A DNA stretch of 13,504 nucleotides from Pleurocapsa sp. MO_226.B13 (GCA_030064795.1 JASJEI010000181.1:1-13504); one strand, 5' to 3'; numbered from the stretch's first letter, positions 1-7,620 are shown. Numbers and translations: made by a program. Notes: a model not told the origin generated them from the letters alone.

Positions 1-165
1 GGATAAAAAGGACTCGAAAAGCGTCAAACAAGCCAAGGAGGTGTATTAGGTAACGAATCACTTCTGTCTAATGAAGACGGCTGACCATTAGCCGAATGAT
101 GGAAAACTGTCAAGTTCGGTTTTGAATCGGAGGTGTGTCGGGGCGACCTGACCATCGACCGTAAC
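1..165 (+). mobile_element. 3' end of a group II intron (domains V and VI), cut by window edge
   Basis: The segment at 89-122 folds as a 34-nt group II intron domain V. The lower stem AGCCGAA (90-96) pairs with TTCGGTT (115-121) and contains the catalytic AGC triad at 90-92. A two-base AG bulge sits at 113-114. The upper stem TGATGG (97-102) pairs with CTGTCA (107-112). A domain VI-like stem follows (GTCG 137-140 with CGAC 144-147, and GGT 132-134 with ACC 151-153). The 3' boundary is placed near 165 because group II introns usually end in AY and GTAAC fits; this could be off by several bases. The domain V loop reads AAAA where a GNRA loop is usual, which may mean decay. The intron-encoded reverse transcriptase would lie upstream, outside the window, or may be absent. 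The fold and catalytic triad are seen; the family assignment rests on them. Confidence 0.72.
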
Positions 166-175
166 AACGACAGTG

Positions 176-234
176 CAACCCAACAAAAGCTTATGGATGT
201 TGGGTTTCGTACCTCAACCCAACCTACATTTTGT
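176..234. repeat. Small palindromic repeat (GTTGGGTT / AACCCAAC)
   Basis: The core TGTTGGGTT (198-206) is complementary both to CAACCCAACA on its left (176-185) and to AACCCAAC on its right (216-223), so two alternative hairpins are possible. Sequences of this GTTGGGTTTCGT...AACCCAACCTAC type are, from memory, widespread as dispersed repeats in cyanobacterial intergenic regions. It lies directly between the intron end and the miniature element. No coding potential is seen. Confidence 0.55.
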
Positions 235-251
235 TAATGATGATCTATCTA

Positions 252-508
252 GTGCAGGTGGGTGAAAATAATTAGCCAGCTTGTAAATCAACGAAAATAG
301 GAAGATCCTGTTCTGGGAATTGAACAAAAAATTGGTTAAAAATGCCAAGCCCTTTTCCAAAAAAAGTAACTCTCTCAGTTAAAATTAAACAGTTGTTGAG
401 ACAAATAGCCAATTGTACGACAAACCCTTTTGGTAAACCATTTGTCTGGAAATTTAAAGGCTATCAAGATTGATTTCTTACTGGTCAATTACTTCTGCCC
501 ACCTGCAC
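252..508 (+). mobile_element. 257-bp miniature element (MITE-like) related to IS630, TA on both sides
   Basis: The ends are inverted repeats. GTGCAGGTGGG (252-262) is perfectly repeated in inverse at 498-508, and the match continues imperfectly for about 28 bp (22 of 28 positions), including TAATT and CCAG blocks. Both ends are bordered by TA (250-251 and 509-510), the target dinucleotide duplicated by IS630/Tc1-mariner elements. The interior holds one short open frame (342-473). Its C-terminal half resembles the end of IS630-type transposases. This suggests an internally deleted, non-autonomous derivative that kept the right end of its parent. The inverted repeats and TA are seen; family membership is inferred. 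Confidence 0.7.
342..473 (+). pseudogene. Remnant of an IS630-type transposase C-terminus
   Basis: A 43-codon frame starts at an ATG and ends in TGA about 35 bases before the right inverted repeat, where a transposase stop would be expected. It reads ...LLRQIANCTTNPFGKPF followed by VWKFKGYQD. The pattern N-x-T-(x)n-K-P-F-x-W-x-x-x-G is typical of the last residues of IS630-family transposases, as in endings like FNRTMAKPFKWTYKG. No DDE catalytic domain is present, so it cannot be active. It might still be translated as a short peptide, but no ribosome-binding site is evident. The family link is from remembered motif shape, not a search. Confidence 0.5.
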
Positions 509-565
509 TAGCTTCTGTACGGACACGACCGATAACGTTCTCTACCTGAGAGCGTAACTTCTAAA

Positions 566-781
566 TCAGGCTTCATCGTAGGCTTCAATGTCCAATAGAT
601 GAACATAAGGCTGTGCTAATTCTTCCCGTTGAAAAGCGATCGCCCTGAGTAAGTGCCAATCTTCTAGAGCTTCAAAAGGCGTATCGTACTCATCTTGCTC
701 CAAACGGCTAGCGATGGTCGCTACATCCTCTTCAGTCATCTTAACGATATCTTGTTTGGTCAACTTTAAACTAGCCATCAT
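566..781 (-). CDS. Conserved small cyanobacterial protein (DUF2555-like), 71 aa
   Basis: The protein is acidic, soluble and predicted to be mainly helical, with no signal peptide or membrane segment. The stretches KLTKQDIVKMTEEDVATIASR, then EDWHLLRAIAFQREEL and LLDIEAYDEA, resemble a short protein family found across cyanobacteria. I believe this is DUF2555, but the name is from memory. Function is unknown. Two adjacent ATG codons (781 and 778) could both serve as start. GGGG at 789-792 is the only purine-rich element and sits 7 or 10 bases upstream. The gene is the last of the minus-strand series, 89 bp after the membrane protein at 871-1335. Just past its stop codon, after 54 bp, lies the TA flank of the miniature element, so that insertion may have replaced its original downstream region. 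The coding call is strong; the family name is less sure. Confidence 0.85.
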   Translation of the reverse strand: MMASLKLTKQDIVKMTEEDVATIASRLEQDEYDTPFEALEDWHLLRAIAFQREELAQPYVHLLDIEAYDEA

Positions 782-870
782 CTATTATCCCCATCAAATA
801 AAAAGCCCAGTCTCCCTCAACCAAATTCTAACCTAATTTATGAAATATTATTCTTATAGTAACTGTCTTG

Positions 871-1335
871 TTAACGAAGTAGAGGAATATATTTTACCAG
901 GCGATCCTTGGTTTCCATATTTTGTTTTTTTGCCCAGTATTGACTCAAATAATGAATTTGTCTCAAACCCACGAGAATATTCATCCCAGGAATTAGCATC
1001 CACCAAATTGTCAGAGGTTCATCCCATCCTTCATCGCGATACATTTGATTGACGGTACGATAAAGACGAAACTGAGCGTAATAAATCCAGGCTAGACCTA
1101 AAATAGAAAACCAACCAAACCAAGGATCGACATCGGGATCTAACCGCCAAAGTATTTGAGGAAACAACACGCCGACAATAAAAGGAATCAAGCACATTGC
1201 ACCAGACCAAGATTTACCATCATAGCGACGTAGTTCATCTTGAATTACCCATTTATAGTATCCATAATATGTCAAGAAACTAATCAAAGAATAAAATACT
1301 ACTTTTCCTAGTGGACGGGGTTTTGCATCGATCAT
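871..1335 (-). CDS. Hypothetical membrane protein, four predicted helices, 154 aa
   Basis: I do not recognise a characterised family, although the layout of short helices with many Tyr and Trp recalls small DUF4234-type proteins. Hydrophobic segments lie at about residues 11-30, 44-64, 71-90 and 107-128. The N-terminus is positively charged (KPRPLGK), suggesting a cytoplasmic start. Between helices 3 and 4 is a charged stretch, FRLYRTVNQMYRDEGWDEP, and after helix 4 comes the aromatic sequence RQIHYLSQYW. The start is the only Met before residue 47, so ATG 1335 is fairly secure. No Shine-Dalgarno sequence is present because the bases from about -7 upstream are a tandem heptamer array. The gene lies 181 bp after glyS on the same strand. 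That gap is filled with repeats, so co-transcription is uncertain. Codon use and HIP1-poor sequence look native. Confidence 0.8.
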   Translation of the reverse strand: MIDAKPRPLGKVVFYSLISFLTYYGYYKWVIQDELRRYDGKSWSGAMCLIPFIVGVLFPQILWRLDPDVDPWFGWFSILGLAWIYYAQFRLYRTVNQMYRDEGWDEPLTIWWMLIPGMNILVGLRQIHYLSQYWAKKQNMETKDRLVKYIPLLR

Positions 1336-1341
1336 TAGTCA

Positions 1342-1390
1342 GTGGTTAGTGGTTAGTGGTTAGTGGTTAGTGGTTAGTGGTTAGTGGGTA
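1342..1390. repeat. Tandem heptamer array, (GTGGTTA)6 plus one variant copy
   Basis: Six perfect GTGGTTA units run from 1342 to 1383 and are followed by GTGGGTA (1384-1390). The type matches the short tandemly repeated heptanucleotides (STRR) known from cyanobacteria. The array begins only six bases upstream of the start codon of the 154-residue membrane protein, so it occupies the whole region where a ribosome-binding site would be. Confidence 0.9.
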
Positions 1391-1455
1391 GGGTGGGCAA
1401 AAACAATACACTGTAAATTTGTTTTTAGTCGCTTTTTGAAATTTACCCACCTTAC
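1388..1455. repeat. 68-bp inverted-repeat element, GTAGGGTGGGC type
   Basis: GTAGGGTGGGCAAA at 1388-1401 is mirrored by TTTACCCACCTTAC at 1442-1455 with two mismatches in 14. An inner AAAACA/TGTTTT pair (about 1401-1406 and 1420-1425) could extend the fold. It sits between heptamer arrays in the glyS to membrane-protein gap. From memory this resembles a common dispersed cyanobacterial repeat; copy number cannot be judged here. Confidence 0.6.
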
Positions 1456-1459
1456 GGTT

Positions 1460-1519
1460 AGTCATTGGTTATTGGTCATCTATTGATTTGATTCCTCGTT
1501 CCTCGTTCTTTATTCCTCA
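1460..1519. repeat. Degenerate heptamer arrays ending in the glyS stop codon
   Basis: Two short arrays are present. AGTCATT GGTTATT GGTCATC covers 1460-1480, and TTCCTCG TTCCTCG TTCTTTA TTCCTCA covers 1492-1519. The last unit contains the complement of the glyS TGA stop (1517-1519). They fill the bases just downstream of glyS and leave no room for an obvious intrinsic terminator. Confidence 0.6.
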
Positions 1520-3661
1520 TCCTTTCACAATTGCGCCGAAATCTGCTAAAACTCTGGCATGATTGCGTAATAAGCCCAAAAGATTTAAACGGTTGCGTTT
1601 GACATCAGGATCGTCTGCCATAATCAAAACGCTGTTTTCGCCATCAAAAAAGTTACTGACTACGGGAACAATTTTACTCAAACCATCTATTAATAATTGA
1701 TAGTTGCGTTCTTGTTGTGAGGCCTCGGTTTGCGGTAATAATTCTCTTAAAGCATCATAGAATTTTTGTTCGGAAGACTGTTCAAATAGTTCGGGTTCGA
1801 CATACTCTTGAGGATCTAAGGCTTCGGTATCCAAATCTCCTTTGGTCGCTAAACGAGCAGAACGATTGATGGTTTCGTATATTTCGTCGAGTTTGCGATT
1901 ATTGCGAATCTCTTGCAGAAATAAAGCGCGATCGCGAACATCTAATAAGTCTTCCAAAGCTCTTTCTAGATATTCAGGATCGTCATCGCCCAGGATAGCG
2001 TTTACTAAGTCGTAATCGATGTTTTTTTCGTCCTGTAATAAAGTCCGAATTCTCTGGATAAAAAAGTCTTGTAACTCGTCTAATGGAGATTCTCGATCGC
2101 TATGTGCCGAGACAAAATCGGCTGCACCCTGGATAAGTAATTGATTGAGATCGATCGCTAAGTCGGCATCCCAAGTAATATTGACTATGCCATTAGCAGC
2201 GCGACGCAAGGCAAAGGGATCGGATGAACCAGTGGGAATCATCCCGACTCCAAAAATCCCGACTAAGGTATCCAAGCGATCGGCTAAACCAACTACCTGA
2301 CCGTTTAAGGTACTGGGCATAATATCATCTGCACCCCTAGGTAAATAATGTTCAAAAATCCCCTTGGCTACCGTCGGTGACTCGCCACTTACTAGTGCAT
2401 ATTTTTCTCCCATCACTCCCTGTAGTTCGGGAAATTCGTAAACCATTTGAGTCACCAGATCTGCTTTACACAGTAGAGCCGTACTTTCTATTTCGTTATG
2501 CTGTTCTTCACTCAGGTTTAGCTGTTCGGCGATCGTTTTTGCCATGTCGATGATGCGATCGACTTTATCTCGCATCGTGCCTAATTCTTCTTGAAAGGTA
2601 ACAGTTTCCAGTTCGGGAAGATAGGTATCTAAATGCTCGTCGCAATCTGCTTGATAGAAAAACTGAGCGTCTGCTAGTCTGGCACGAATTACCCTGCCAT
2701 TTCCTTCTGCAATTACCTCTTTTTTATTGGGATCGCCGTTAGAAATAGTGATAAAATGAGGAAGTAGAGTATGATCGCCCTCTTGCTGCTGAACGGGAAA
2801 ATAACGCTGATGGCTCACCATTACTGTCGTAATGACTTCGGTAGGCAATTTTAAAAAATCCTCTTCAAACTTCCCTAGAACTGCGGTGGGATATTCGACT
2901 AAATCTACAACCTCTTCGAGCAAATCTGGGTAGATTTTCGCCTTGCCACCTGTTTTTTCGGCTTCAGTCAAGATTTCGGCAGTAATCTTTTCTTTTCTGT
3001 CCCTACGTTCGACCTCTACCGAGGCAGACTGCATGGCTGTTACATAGTCTATAGCTTGGGCTATGGTAATATTCTCAGGATGTAATACCCGATGTCCGCG
3101 AGAGATGCGATCGCTTTGGATCGTTTCTGAGCCATTAACTAACTCTATCGGTAATATATCTCCATCCCAGAGGGCTACCAGCCAACGAATTGGACGGGGA
3201 AAGCGTAAGTCGCCATCACCCCAACGCATAAAACGTTTACCTTCCAAACCAGTAATCCATTGCGGACACAACTCTTGTAAAATCTCGGTGGTACTGCGAC
3301 CTTTGATTTGTTTCTGGATAAAGACAAACTCACCCTTGGGGGTATAGCGAATTTCTAAATCATCTAAACTTACACCCTGCTTGCGAGCAAAACCTTCTGC
3401 TGCTTTGGTTGGCTGACCATCTTTAAATGCTGCTTTGACGGGAGGGCCTTTGACTTCTTCTTGACGATCTTTTTGTTGTGGAGAAATATCTTCAATTAAT
3501 ACGGCTAAACGGCGAGGTGTTCCATAGTATTGAATATTTGCTGGTTGTAAAAACTTCTCAGACAAACTAGTAGGGATTTTAGCTTGCCATTGCGCGATCG
3601 CACTACTAACAAAATCTGCGGGTAGTTCTTCCGTACCTACTTCCAATAAAAAATTAGCCAT
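1517..3661 (-). CDS. glyS: Glycyl-tRNA synthetase, beta subunit
   Basis: This is the large chain of the alpha2beta2 bacterial glycyl-tRNA synthetase, which charges tRNA-Gly in the cytoplasm. The beta chain mainly binds tRNA. The N-terminus [17 protein letters not shown] is the family signature. Other familiar blocks are the PIRWLVALW segment, the HD-like helical region around [20 protein letters not shown], the [11 protein letters not shown] block, and a C-terminal DALR-like anticodon-binding region ending in [21 protein letters not shown]. At 714 residues it has the normal length. An in-frame TTG two codons upstream (3667) would add MF, but the ATG at 3661 gives the canonical N-terminus and is preferred. 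No clear Shine-Dalgarno sequence is visible. It lies 102 bp after hemW on the same strand. The partner gene glyQ is not in the window, as is common in cyanobacteria. Confidence 0.97.
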   Translation of the reverse strand: MANFLLEVGTEELPADFVSSAIAQWQAKIPTSLSEKFLQPANIQYYGTPRRLAVLIEDISPQQKDRQEEVKGPPVKAAFKDGQPTKAAEGFARKQGVSLDDLEIRYTPKGEFVFIQKQIKGRSTTEILQELCPQWITGLEGKRFMRWGDGDLRFPRPIRWLVALWDGDILPIELVNGSETIQSDRISRGHRVLHPENITIAQAIDYVTAMQSASVEVERRDRKEKITAEILTEAEKTGGKAKIYPDLLEEVVDLVEYPTAVLGKFEEDFLKLPTEVITTVMVSHQRYFPVQQQEGDHTLLPHFITISNGDPNKKEVIAEGNGRVIRARLADAQFFYQADCDEHLDTYLPELETVTFQEELGTMRDKVDRIIDMAKTIAEQLNLSEEQHNEIESTALLCKADLVTQMVYEFPELQGVMGEKYALVSGESPTVAKGIFEHYLPRGADDIMPSTLNGQVVGLADRLDTLVGIFGVGMIPTGSSDPFALRRAANGIVNITWDADLAIDLNQLLIQGAADFVSAHSDRESPLDELQDFFIQRIRTLLQDEKNIDYDLVNAILGDDDPEYLERALEDLLDVRDRALFLQEIRNNRKLDEIYETINRSARLATKGDLDTEALDPQEYVEPELFEQSSEQKFYDALRELLPQTEASQQERNYQLLIDGLSKIVPVVSNFFDGENSVLIMADDPDVKRNRLNLLGLLRNHARVLADFGAIVKG

Positions 3662-3737
3662 AAACAAGAGTTACCGATCTTCTTATCGTCTAATCAGGAT
3701 AACAGGTATTATTTGTCATTTGACATCGATCGTTGAA

Positions 3738-3765
3738 AGTCATTGGTCATTACTCATTGGTAGTT
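3738..3765. repeat. Heptamer array AGTCATT-GGTCATT-ACTCATT-GGTAGTT
   Basis: Four degenerate seven-base units run without gaps from 3738 to 3765. The last one overlaps the complement of the hemW stop codon (3764-3766). The core (A/G)GTCATT matches units seen at 1460-1480 on the other side of glyS. The array fills part of the 102-bp hemW-glyS gap. Confidence 0.65.
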
Positions 3766-4990
3766 ATTCTAGTTTCTCAAACAAAGTTGCCAAGACAGTA
3801 TTAGAAAACAGAAATCCTTCAGGATCTTGGAGGCGTATTCTAGCAACAGATGTAGGTAATGGCGAGCCATTGTCTAACTCAATAAGTTTTCCATCACTAT
3901 CTACTATTTCAATCCATCCCTGACGATAATAAGGTTTCAGACAAGACCAAATTTTATGTAAAGTAACTGGCTTAAACTTTACCGTATCTACCCCTTCTGC
4001 TAAACGCAAACCTAACATTAGGGTTTCTAATAAATAATCTGTAGCCGTTATTTCTGGCGCATCAATAATTGCTCCTGCATCGAGCCAACTATAATATTCT
4101 CTACGGGTACGAGGGCGAGTAAATCTTTGACCATCTACGTAACTGGCTGCACCCATCCCAAAACCATAGTAAGGTTGATTTTCCCAATAAACTCGGTTGT
4201 GACGACATTGATAGCCAGGTTGGGCATAGTTAGAGACTTCGTAGTGTTGGTAGCCAGCAGCAGTCAAGATTCTTTGCGTCAGCCGATACATCTCGGCGGT
4301 ATCATCGTCATCGGGTAAAGGAGTTTCTCCTGGTTGGTATTGCTTGCCAAATGCAGTCACGGGTTCGAGTACGAGATCGTAACAAGATAAATGTTTGGGT
4401 GCGATCGCAACTGCTCGTTCTAAAGATTTCTGACAGTGTTCTAAGGTTTGGTGGGGTAAACCCGAAATTAAATCTAAGCTAAAGTTATTAACATTAAGTT
4501 GTTTGATAATATTTACTGCTTCGATCGCATCTGCCAAAGTATGAGAGCGTCCACAGACTTTTAATAATTCTGGCTCAAAGGTTTGTATCCCCAAACTAAA
4601 ACGATTAAACCCCGCATCCAGATATCCTTTTAACTTATGGCGATCGAATGTTCCTGGATCGATTTCCAAAGAAATTTCTGCATCTTGGGCAATACCAAAC
4701 TGTAAGGCGATCGCTTGTAAAATTTGTGCTAATTGTTTTGCTGATAACAAAGACGGCGTACCACCACCAAAAAAGATCGTCTTCAAAGGTTGTGAACTCG
4801 ATGTTGTTAGCTGAATATCCTTAATTAATGCTGCTAGATACTCTTCGACCATAATCGAGGCGGAGTTCCCCCCTTTATCTCCTACTACCGAAATTGGAAA
4901 ATCGCAGTAGTAGCAACGACGACGACAAAAGGGAATATGAATATAAACCGCAGCAGGAGGTATTTGATTAGAATTGTTTATCAAAATCAA
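3764..4990 (-). CDS. hemW: Radical SAM heme chaperone HemW (HemN-like), TTG start
   Basis: HemW binds heme and hands it to target membrane proteins. It was long annotated as an oxygen-independent coproporphyrinogen III oxidase. The radical SAM cluster motif CxxxCxxC is at C22, C26 and C29 within PFCRRRCYYCDF. GGGTP, which contacts SAM, is at 75-79. The HemW-specific heme-binding motif HNxxYW is present as HNRVYW at 264-269, which favours HemW over true HemN. The C-terminal winged-helix-like HemN_C region follows, from about 320 to 390. The length of 408 residues is normal. The frame contains no ATG before residue 47, inside the SAM domain. Translation therefore probably starts at TTG 4990 or TTG 4984, and upstream in-frame stops close the frame 18 bases above. 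A TATACT hexamer at 5017-5022 on the minus strand could be the -10 element. It is read divergently from the PIN/TRAM gene. Confidence 0.92.
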   Translation of the reverse strand: MILINNSNQIPPAAVYIHIPFCRRRCYYCDFPISVVGDKGGNSASIMVEEYLAALIKDIQLTTSSSQPLKTIFFGGGTPSLLSAKQLAQILQAIALQFGIAQDAEISLEIDPGTFDRHKLKGYLDAGFNRFSLGIQTFEPELLKVCGRSHTLADAIEAVNIIKQLNVNNFSLDLISGLPHQTLEHCQKSLERAVAIAPKHLSCYDLVLEPVTAFGKQYQPGETPLPDDDDTAEMYRLTQRILTAAGYQHYEVSNYAQPGYQCRHNRVYWENQPYYGFGMGAASYVDGQRFTRPRTRREYYSWLDAGAIIDAPEITATDYLLETLMLGLRLAEGVDTVKFKPVTLHKIWSCLKPYYRQGWIEIVDSDGKLIELDNGSPLPTSVARIRLQDPEGFLFSNTVLATLFEKLE

Positions 4991-5323
4991 AAATAAAATA
5001 GAAACTTATTACTTGGAGTATAGAGGTACAAATACTGTCATTTTAATTTTGATTCCTTAAATTATCGGAGTTTAAAGATATATTGTCGATCGTTACTGGA
5101 TTTTTCAATACTTGAATATTTATTTTTTCGAGAATTTTTGGAGATTTCTTTTTCAAGGGCATGAGGCGCGAAACCTTTTCCAAATATAGACTGGGGATTT
5201 TAATTAAGAGAGTAAAACCCAAGGTATCAATATTAAGAACTCTGCCAATTTTTTACAATATCACCAAGAATTTATTAAAGTAAAGAAGAAATATATCCAT
5301 CATTATCATATTCAACTAAAACA
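4991..5323. other. Divergent intergenic region between hemW and the PIN/TRAM gene
   Basis: These 333 bases hold no credible gene. Both neighbours are transcribed outward, so promoters for both should lie here. On the minus strand TATACT (5017-5022) is a reasonable -10 for hemW, giving a leader of about 20 nt, but no good -35 is seen. On the plus strand TTAAGA (5233-5238) and TACAAT (5254-5259), 15 bases apart, are a weak candidate for the PIN/TRAM gene. A possible RNA stem forms from GGGATTTTA (about 5194-5202) and TAAAACCC (about 5213-5220). None of these is decisive. Confidence 0.4.
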
Positions 5324-6427
5324 ATGGTTGATGCTATCATAATTATCATTTGCATTATTGCAGCAGTAAACATCGGGTTCGATGGGCTACAGTTGTTACC
5401 TCCCGATATTTTAGAGGGAGTATCTAATATTGAAGCCCTACGCTTTGTGATTGCAGGGTTTGCTACCATTATTGGTTTGGGCATTGGGGTTGCGGTACAG
5501 ACTACCTATCGTCGCCTAGAACGTCAGATTCGTAATACCAAGATTGAGATTATCATCACTAGGGCGATCGGTTTAGTCATGGGGTTATTAGTCGCTAATC
5601 TAATGATTGCACCGATGTTTCTGTTACCGATCCCCAAAGAATTGAGCTTTTTTAAACCTACTCTGGCAGTATTGGCTAGTGTCATGTTTTCCTATCTAGG
5701 TGTCGGTTTGGCCGATACTCATGGGCGTACTTTTCTGAGGCTAATCAATCCCAACAGTATTGAATCGATGCTAGTTGCTGAAGGGACTTTAGAACCTATG
5801 CCTACTAAAATCCTCGATACTAGTTGCATTATCGATGGTAGAGTCGAGGAGTTGCTGAAAACTGGGTTTTTAGAAGGACAAGTACTAGTTCCGCAGTTTG
5901 TTCTTCAGGAATTGCAAAATTTAGCTGATGCTAGCAATTCTCAAAAGCGGATTCGCGGTAGAAGGGGCTTGGATATTCTCAACCAGATGCAACAAGATTA
6001 CCCCGATCGCATCGTTCTCAATAAAGCAGACTATGAGGATATCGAAACCGTCGATGCTAAATTGGTTCGTCTGGCGCAAGAAATTAGCGGTACTTTACTG
6101 ACCAACGACTATAATCTGAGTAAAGTCGCTAACCTACAAAAAGTTCAAATCCTTAACATTAACGATTTAGCCCGTTCTCTACGTCCCATTTATCTCCCTG
6201 GAGACAATCTAGAACTCAAAATCCTCAAACAAGGTAAAGAACCCGAACAGGGAATCGGCTATCTCGAAGATGGCACTATGGTCGTAGTAGAAGAAGGAAG
6301 CGATCGCGTAGGTGGAGAAATACAGGTAGTAGTTACATCCTCTTTGCAAACTTCCGCAGGTAGAATGATCTTTGCTAAACCACAATCTGAATCTGAATCG
6401 GAAAACTATTCTAATGTGGCAAGTTGA
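5324..6427 (+). CDS. Membrane-anchored PIN and TRAM domain protein (YacL type)
   Basis: This is a probable ribonuclease-like protein of the PIN/TRAM family, similar in layout to Bacillus YacL. It is highly conserved in cyanobacteria but of unproven function. Four hydrophobic helices lie at about residues 2-20, 38-60, 78-103 and 112-131. The PIN domain follows at 162-285, with the expected acidic site residues D165 (in LDTSCIIDGR), E196 (in LQEL), D244 (in TVDAKL) and D262 (in TNDYN). A C-terminal TRAM RNA-binding domain spans about 290-352 (PGDNLELKILK... to SAGRMIFAKPQ). All catalytic carboxylates are present, so nuclease activity is plausible. ATG 5324 gives the usual N-terminus, MVDAIIIII. 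No strong Shine-Dalgarno sequence precedes it. The gene stands alone and ends at a shared terminator facing pstS. Confidence 0.93.
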   Translation: MVDAIIIIICIIAAVNIGFDGLQLLPPDILEGVSNIEALRFVIAGFATIIGLGIGVAVQTTYRRLERQIRNTKIEIIITRAIGLVMGLLVANLMIAPMFLLPIPKELSFFKPTLAVLASVMFSYLGVGLADTHGRTFLRLINPNSIESMLVAEGTLEPMPTKILDTSCIIDGRVEELLKTGFLEGQVLVPQFVLQELQNLADASNSQKRIRGRRGLDILNQMQQDYPDRIVLNKADYEDIETVDAKLVRLAQEISGTLLTNDYNLSKVANLQKVQILNINDLARSLRPIYLPGDNLELKILKQGKEPEQGIGYLEDGTMVVVEEGSDRVGGEIQVVVTSSLQTSAGRMIFAKPQSESESENYSNVAS

Positions 6428-6468
6428 AATAGATCGGCTAGGAAAAGCAGACAAAAATTCTCAAATTA

Positions 6469-6502
6469 AAAAAGATCGCCTTACCTAGAGGGCGATCTTT
6501 TT
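6469..6502. terminator. Bidirectional intrinsic terminator between the PIN/TRAM gene and pstS
   Basis: AAAAAGATCGCC (6469-6480) and GGCGATCTTTTT (6491-6502) form a perfect 12-bp stem around a 10-base loop. The stem has T-runs on both strands. It lies 41 bases after the PIN/TRAM stop and 36 bases after the pstS stop, so it can serve both convergent transcripts. Confidence 0.9.
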
Positions 6503-6537
6503 AGCTGTTTGAAAATTACTTTTGAATCTCAGTAATC

Positions 6538-7620
6538 CTAGTTAACTGCGATCGAGTCTAATTCCGCTTGCACTTTTTCGACCACGTTATCAGGTAAGGG
6601 AATATAGCCCAATTCTTCAGCATAAGCCTGTCCATCAGTCAACGACCAATTGATTACATCTTTGAATGCCTGTAGCTTATCAGGATCGTCATAGTTTTCG
6701 TAGGCTAAAACCCAAGTATAAGTCACAATTGGATAAGAATCTTCCCCTTCGGGATCGCTAACAAAAGCGCGTAAATTTTCTGGTAAAGTTGCTGCTGCCA
6801 AGGCATTAGAAGCAGATTCGCTAGTAGGAGCAATATAGTTTCCTGCTTTGTTTTCTAAACTAGCAGTAGGAATGTTTTGCTGTTTGGCGTAGCCATATTC
6901 GATATAACCGAGTGAACCTTCGGTTTGCAAAATCTGAGCGGTTACCCCTTCGTTTCCTTTTGCCCCAACTCCCGTGGGCCATTCTACGGTTTTTCCTTCA
7001 CCGACTTGTTCTTTCCATTCAGGGCTAATCGCGCTGAGGTGTTTGGTAAATACTCCAGTAGTACCACTACCATCAGAACGATGTACTACGGTAATATTGC
7101 TATCGGGTAGATTAGCATCGGAGTTTAAACTAGCGATCGCGGGATCGTTCCAACTGGTAATTTTACCCAACAAAATATCTGTATAAACTTGACGAGATAA
7201 TCTTAGTTCGGGAACATCGGGCAAATTATAGGCTAGTACGATACTACCAGCAGTCATGGGCAACATCGCCACACCGCGTTCTATCTGTTCGATCTCTTCG
7301 TCTTTCATTGCTACATCGCTAGCACCAAAATCAACAGTCCCTTGAGTAAACTGTTCTACTCCCGCACCACTACCTACTGACTGATAGGATACTTGAACAT
7401 TAGGATTTTGTTGGTTGTATTCAGAAAACCAGCGTTGATACAGAGGAGCGGGAAAACTAGCCCCAGCACCAGTTAAAGATACATCTTGACCACCGCCATT
7501 CCCCCCACCAGCAGCGGTATCGGAACTTGTCTGGGTACCACCACAAGCAGTCAGACTAAGGGTAAGGGCTAGCACGGGTGCTAACCAGGCTTTTCTGTTA
7601 AGAGAAACTGTAGAAATCAT
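6538..7620 (-). CDS. pstS: Phosphate ABC transporter, substrate-binding lipoprotein PstS
   Basis: PstS captures phosphate in the periplasm for the PstCAB importer. A lipoprotein signal peptide ends in the lipobox LTAC with Cys26, followed by a Gly/Ser-rich linker to about residue 45. Phosphate-site elements are visible: GAGASFPAPLY (51-61), SVGSGAGVEQF (81-91), DFGASD (97-102, with D102), and RSDGSGTTGVF (181-191) carrying the Arg-Ser-Asp-x-Ser-Gly-Thr ligand set. The length of 360 residues fits the family. The ATG at 7620 lies directly before a good signal peptide; no Shine-Dalgarno is evident. No pstC, pstA or pstB follows, because the gene converges on the PIN/TRAM gene. It is therefore a stand-alone pstS copy, which is common in cyanobacteria. 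A Pho-box-like triple repeat 263 bp upstream suggests induction by phosphate starvation. Confidence 0.96.
   Translation of the reverse strand: MISTVSLNRKAWLAPVLALTLSLTACGGTQTSSDTAAGGGNGGGQDVSLTGAGASFPAPLYQRWFSEYNQQNPNVQVSYQSVGSGAGVEQFTQGTVDFGASDVAMKDEEIEQIERGVAMLPMTAGSIVLAYNLPDVPELRLSRQVYTDILLGKITSWNDPAIASLNSDANLPDSNITVVHRSDGSGTTGVFTKHLSAISPEWKEQVGEGKTVEWPTGVGAKGNEGVTAQILQTEGSLGYIEYGYAKQQNIPTASLENKAGNYIAPTSESASNALAAATLPENLRAFVSDPEGEDSYPIVTYTWVLAYENYDDPDKLQAFKDVINWSLTDGQAYAEELGYIPLPDNVVEKVQAELDSIAVN

Noticed and set aside
535..555. Hairpin ACGTTCTC/GAGAGCGT downstream of the 71-residue gene as its terminator
   Set aside because: The stem has a mismatch and no T-run follows on the minus strand, so an intrinsic terminator cannot be supported.
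840..1052. Plus-strand open frame of 70 codons
   Set aside because: It lies antisense to the membrane-protein gene, shows no family features and has no ribosome-binding site.
1342..1390. Heptamer array as part of a CRISPR locus
   Set aside because: The units are seven bases with no spacers, and no cas-like gene is present; it is a simple tandem repeat.
5017..5035. GTATTTGTACCTCTATACT (minus) closely matches GTATTTTGTACCTCTATCCT at 10350-10369 (plus)
   Set aside because: One gap and one mismatch over about 20 AT-rich bases. Only two copies in unrelated contexts are seen, so chance is a fair explanation without a genome search.
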